From positions 186,001 to 250,000 of the forward strand of contig NZ_JANQNS010000015.1 of NCBI RefSeq assembly GCF_028279465.1: a DNA stretch of 64,000 bases. Direction: 5' to 3'. The notes under the pieces are model-generated. The model saw nothing but the letters and a program-made list of their open reading frames with translations, was not told where the DNA came from and searched no databases. Numbering within the stretch: position 1 is the stretch's first letter; each line of letters opens with the position of its first letter. Of this stretch, positions 60,890 through 64,000 are shown piece by piece. The DNA is from Parasphingopyxis sp. GTDB taxonomy: Bacteria; Pseudomonadota; Alphaproteobacteria; Sphingomonadales; Sphingomonadaceae. The position numbers and the translations under genes are program-made.

Positions 60890-61537
60890 ATGGCGTCTCC
60901 GGCACCTGTCATCGCCTCTAACGAGGGCGTTATCGACGCGGTAAAGGCCGCGCTCGTTGACGATCTCGTTTACGCCGAAGAGGCTGTCCACGAAATCTCG
61001 ATTACCGTGCGGCGCGAGGCGCTGAATGACGTGATGATCGCTTTGCGCGATACGGAAGGGCTGAAATATCAACAGCTTATGGAGATCGCCGGCGTCGATT
61101 ATCCGGAACGGCCTGAGCGGTTCGAGGTCTGTTACCACCTGCTCTCGCTGACCCGCAATCATCGCATCCGCGTCAAGGTCACGACCGACGAGGATACGCC
61201 GATCCCGACCGTCACCGATGTCTGGCCGGTCGCCGGCTGGCTCGAGCGCGAAGTGTTCGACATGTATGGCGTGATTTTCGAGGGCAATTCGGACCTGCGC
61301 CGCATTCTCACCGATTACGGTTTCCGCGGCCATCCGTTCCGCAAGGATTTCCCGCTGACCGGTTATGTCGAGATGCGCTACTCCGAAGAGCATAAGCGCG
61401 TGATCTACGAGCCGGTCGAACTCGCCCAGGATTTCCGCACCTTCGATTTCATGAGCCCCTGGGAAGGCGCGGATTACATATTGCCCGGCGACGAAAAGGC
61501 CGAGGATGAGGTGGACAAACCGGGAGGGGACTCGTGA
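60890..61537 (+). CDS. nuoC: NADH-quinone oxidoreductase subunit C
   Basis: A 215-residue 30-kDa-type subunit of the peripheral arm. YPERPERFEVCYHLLSLTRN, WLEREVFDMYGVIFEGNSDL and DYGFRGHPFRKDFPLTGYVE are diagnostic. It starts 3 nt after nuoB. Its 3' end is followed by a 114-bp spacer containing a paired-hairpin repeat, unusual in this otherwise compact operon. Confidence 0.97.
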   Translation: MASPAPVIASNEGVIDAVKAALVDDLVYAEEAVHEISITVRREALNDVMIALRDTEGLKYQQLMEIAGVDYPERPERFEVCYHLLSLTRNHRIRVKVTTDEDTPIPTVTDVWPVAGWLEREVFDMYGVIFEGNSDLRRILTDYGFRGHPFRKDFPLTGYVEMRYSEEHKRVIYEPVELAQDFRTFDFMSPWEGADYILPGDEKAEDEVDKPGGDS

Positions 61538-61553
61538 TGGGTCGAGCCTTTCT

Positions 61554-61635
61554 CGTCATTCCAGCGGAAGCTGGAATCTCAGGCTATATGCGGTGCGCCC
61601 AGCCGCCCGAGATCCCAGCCTTCGCTGGGATGACG
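61554..61635. repeat. Paired-hairpin intergenic repeat between nuoC and nuoD
   Basis: Two 27-bp units in inverted orientation (61554-61580 and 61609-61635) match except for four transitions. Each unit is itself a perfect hairpin: ATTCCAGC-GGAA-GCTGGAAT and ATCCCAGC-CTTC-GCTGGGAT. The differences between them are compensated within each stem (A-T versus G-C pairs), so pairing is conserved. The form is that of a REP/BIME-type pair; CGTCATTCC...GGGATGACG repeats of this kind are common between sphingomonad genes. Confidence 0.8.
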
Positions 61636-61651
61636 ATTTGGGGGAATCGTC

Positions 61652-62887
61652 ATGGCTGACTATCTCGAAGAGCTGCAGGGCGAGACCGACGCCATCGATC
61701 CGACGACGGGCGATATCGCGATCTCCAACTATACGATCAATTTCGGCCCGCAGCACCCGGCCGCGCATGGCGTGTTGCGCATGGTGATGGAGCTGGACGG
61801 CGAGATCATCGAACGTGTCGATCCGCATGTCGGCCTGCTGCATCGCGGCACCGAGAAGCTGATCGAACACAAAACCTATCTGCAGGCGCTGCCCTATTTC
61901 GATCGGCTCGATTATGCCTCGCCGCTCTGCCAGGAGCATAGCTATGTGCTGGCGATCGAGAAGCTGCTCGATCTCGAAGTGCCGCTGCGCGCGCAATATC
62001 TACGCGTGCTGTTCGCCGAGCTGACGCGGATTTCGAACCATCTGCTCAATATCGGCGCGCATGTGATGGATGTCGGCGCCATGACGCCGAACCTGTGGCT
62101 CTTCGACCTGCGCGAGGATTGCCTCAATTTCTTCGAACGCGTTTCAGGCGCCCGAATGCACAGCGCCTACTATCGCCCGGGCGGTGTGCATCAGGATACG
62201 CCGGTCAAATTGCTGGCCGATATCGCCGACTGGCTCGATGGCCGGATGCCCGAGCTGTTCGAGGATGCGCTGAGCCTCGTTGTCGACAACCGCATCTTCA
62301 AGCAGCGCAATGTCGATATCGCCGTCGTGTCCAAGGACGATGCGGTCAAATGGGGCTTTTCCGGTCCGATGATCCGCGGCTCCGGTATTCCCTGGGATCT
62401 GCGCAAATCGCAGCCTTATGAGGTTTACGACCGGATGGAGTTCGACGTGCCCGTCGGCACCAATGGCGACTGTTATGACCGGATGATGGTCCGCGTCGAG
62501 GAGATCCGCCAGTCCGCGCGCATCATGCGGCAATGCATCAACGATATGCCCGACGGACCGATCGCCAGCTTCGATCGCAAGATCGTCCCGCCCAAACGCG
62601 GCGAGATGAAACAGTCGATGGAAGCGCTGATCCATCACTTCAAACTCTACACCGAGGGTTTCCACGTGCCGGCCGGCGAAGTCTATGTCGCGACCGAAAG
62701 CCCCAAGGGCGAATTCGGCGTCTATCTGGTCGCGGACGGCACGAACAAACCCTATCGCTGCAAGATCCGCCCGACGGCATTCTCGCATCTCCAGGCGATG
62801 GATTTCATGTGCAGGGGCCATATGCTGGCCGACGCCACCGCGATCCTCGGCGCCATCGATGTCGTATTCGGGGAGTGCGACCGGTGA
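61652..62887 (+). CDS. nuoD: NADH-quinone oxidoreductase subunit D
   Basis: A 411-residue 49-kDa-type subunit that forms the quinone site with Nuo[61 protein letters not shown] and the C-terminal DPVFGECDR-like [10 protein letters not shown] are present. The start ATG follows GGGGGA. The stop overlaps the cupin gene's GTG (GTGA). Confidence 0.97.
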   Translation: MADYLEELQGETDAIDPTTGDIAISNYTINFGPQHPAAHGVLRMVMELDGEIIERVDPHVGLLHRGTEKLIEHKTYLQALPYFDRLDYASPLCQEHSYVLAIEKLLDLEVPLRAQYLRVLFAELTRISNHLLNIGAHVMDVGAMTPNLWLFDLREDCLNFFERVSGARMHSAYYRPGGVHQDTPVKLLADIADWLDGRMPELFEDALSLVVDNRIFKQRNVDIAVVSKDDAVKWGFSGPMIRGSGIPWDLRKSQPYEVYDRMEFDVPVGTNGDCYDRMMVRVEEIRQSARIMRQCINDMPDGPIASFDRKIVPPKRGEMKQSMEALIHHFKLYTEGFHVPAGEVYVATESPKGEFGVYLVADGTNKPYRCKIRPTAFSHLQAMDFMCRGHMLADATAILGAIDVVFGECDR

Positions 62888-63252
62888 CCGCTCCATCCCC
62901 CATCAACCTCGCCGACAAGCTCGCGCAATTTTCGGATCACTGGAATCCGCGGATTGCCGCGACTTACAACGATAACGAGGTCCGGCTCGCCAAGCTCAAG
63001 GGCGATTTCGACTGGCACAGCCATGCCGAAACCGACGAGCTGTTCCTCGTGCTCGAAGGCGCGATCGGGATCGAGTTTCGCGATGGTGTCCGGCATTTGG
63101 AGCGCGGCGAGATGATCGTCGTGCCGGCGGGCGTCGAACATCGGCCTTTCTGCGAGAATGAGGCGCATGTGATGATCATGGACCGCGCGGGCGAACCGAA
63201 CACCGGCGTCAATCCATCCGCTCGCACCCGCGAAACGCTGGAGGCGATCTGA
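62884..63252 (+). CDS. Cupin protein inserted in the nuo operon
   Basis: A 122-residue single cupin. Starts at GTG overlapping the nuoD stop, ends with TGA overlapping the nuoE ATG (TGATG). Metal-binding motifs are [19 protein letters not shown] and [18 protein letters not shown]. It is not a complex I subunit. Coupling on both sides means it is made with the complex; a role in assembly or in a linked metabolic step is inference. Confidence 0.9.
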   Translation: MTAPSPINLADKLAQFSDHWNPRIAATYNDNEVRLAKLKGDFDWHSHAETDELFLVLEGAIGIEFRDGVRHLERGEMIVVPAGVEHRPFCENEAHVMIMDRAGEPNTGVNPSARTRETLEAI

Positions 63253-63929
63253 TGACGATCCTTCCCGACGAAAAACTCTCCGAAAGCTCGACCGATACCG
63301 CGCTCGAAAACGAAGCGGTGCGGGAGCGCTGGGGCGCGTTCGCCTGGACCGAGGAGAATGCCGCGGAAGCGGAGAAGATCATCGCGCGCTATCCCGAAGG
63401 GCGGCAGGCCTCAGCCGTGATGCCGCTGCTCGATCTCGCCCAGCGGCAGGTCGGCGCGGAAACCAAGACGCAGGGCTGGCTGCCCGTGCCGGTGATCGAG
63501 TTCGTCGCCGCCCAGCTCGATATGCCCTATATGCGCGCATACGAAGTCGCGACCTTCTATACGATGTATAATCTCGTGCCGGTCGGGCGGTATCACGTCC
63601 AGCTGTGCGGCACGACGCCCTGCCTGTTGCGCGGCTCCGACGATGTTATGGCGGCGTGCAAAAACAAAGGGCTGGTCAAGGGCAAGACGACGCCCGACGG
63701 TCTCTTCACGCTGACCGAAGTGGAATGCCTGGGTGCCTGCGCCAATGCGCCGATGGTGCAGATCAACGACGATAATTTCGAAGATCTCGATTATGACAGC
63801 ATGACCGATATCCTCGAAAAGCTGAGCAATGACGAGCCGGTAACGCCCGGCCCGCAGATCGAGCGCCAGACAAGCTGTCCCGAAGGCGGGCCGACGACGC
63901 TTAAGGAAATGGCGGAGGCGGCCGAGTGA
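63252..63929 (+). CDS. nuoE: NADH-quinone oxidoreductase subunit E
   Basis: A 225-residue 24-kDa-type subunit with a thioredoxin-like [2Fe-2S] cluster. Cluster ligands are in VQLCGTTPCLLRGSDD and LTEVECLGACANAPMVQIND. The C-terminal tail of about 40 residues (PQIERQTSCPEGGPTTLKEM) is longer than in E. coli, as usual in alphaproteobacteria. Its stop overlaps the next start (TGATG). Confidence 0.96.
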   Translation: MTILPDEKLSESSTDTALENEAVRERWGAFAWTEENAAEAEKIIARYPEGRQASAVMPLLDLAQRQVGAETKTQGWLPVPVIEFVAAQLDMPYMRAYEVATFYTMYNLVPVGRYHVQLCGTTPCLLRGSDDVMAACKNKGLVKGKTTPDGLFTLTEVECLGACANAPMVQINDDNFEDLDYDSMTDILEKLSNDEPVTPGPQIERQTSCPEGGPTTLKEMAEAAE

Positions 63930-64000
63930 TGGCCTCCCGCGGACCCTTCTCCTCGATGACGCTGATGCAGGCGACGATCACTTTCGTGGTTGCATTTGTG
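63929..64000 (+). CDS. Start of an unknown membrane protein, cut by the window end
   Basis: An ATG sharing a base with the nuoE stop opens a frame to the edge of the window: MASRGPFSSMTLMQATITFV followed by VAFV. It looks like the beginning of a membrane helix and does not resemble NuoF, the next expected subunit. It is therefore probably a small extra gene between nuoE and nuoF. Confidence 0.5.
   Translation, partial: MASRGPFSSMTLMQATITFVVAFV

Overview
The window is a gene-dense, GC-rich chromosome segment from an alphaproteobacterium, most likely of the order Sphingomonadales. The reasons are the 5-aminolevulinate synthase route to heme, the rpsT-dnaA and zapA-6S RNA-5-FCL neighbourhoods, the ubiE-ubiB-coaBC-dut gene string, a Tim44-like/mltA/smr cluster beside secB, clustered GANTC (CcrM) sites before dnaA, and the palindromic intergenic repeats. 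The species cannot be fixed from the sequence. No prophage, CRISPR array, complete insertion sequence or rRNA operon is visible.

Layout. 1-11 kb: a universal-stress protein coupled to a KefB-like antiporter, chorismate mutase, a TetR-controlled YciI/dihydrofolate-reductase-like pair with a perfect palindromic operator candidate, an rpiB-glyA-nrdR-trmJ operon, a secreted DUF5694 protein, a nitroreductase with hemA, and murI. 11-23 kb: plsY-dprA-topA on the plus strand, then a long minus-strand operon (ubiE, ubiB, a methyltransferase-like protein, coaBC, dut, a HesA/MoeB E1-like enzyme, a DsrE-like protein, MAPEG), many of them joined by 4-nt or short overlaps; mutM and rpsT run the other way. 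23-33 kb: dnaA with a 438-bp leader, a DUF4136 lipoprotein, murJ-trpS, secB, and timA-mltA-smr. 33-41 kb: small enzymes and cupins, then the rpmH-rnpA-yidD-yidC-engB operon, interrupted between yidC and engB by a 268-bp MITE-like element, and comM/yifB.

41-50 kb is the most distinctive part. A tRNA-Leu is followed by a 134-bp perfect-junction palindrome (one 8-bp closing stem, two 6-bp stems and a 36-bp stem with no unpaired junction base). Then comes a four-gene minus-strand cluster of secreted DUF11-like proteins ending in a 1717-residue outer-membrane beta-barrel protein. 50-64 kb: tRNA-Asp, DUF2842, 5-formyl-THF cyclo-ligase, 6S RNA, zapA and a coiled-coil partner; a central-carbon run (tkt, gap, pgk, thioesterase, class I aldolase, thiE); efp, an inositol-monophosphatase-family protein; and the start of the respiratory complex I operon (nuoA-E), which carries a paired-hairpin repeat between nuoC and nuoD and a cupin gene between nuoD and nuoE.

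Functionally the window is mostly housekeeping: replication initiation, ubiquinone, heme, CoA, peptidoglycan, membrane-protein insertion, glycolysis/pentose phosphate pathway and NADH dehydrogenase. The candidates for something new are the DUF11/barrel cluster, the MITE-like element that rebuilds the yidC stop codon, the four-way-junction palindrome, the methyltransferase-like protein in the ubi operon, and several small or overlapping genes.
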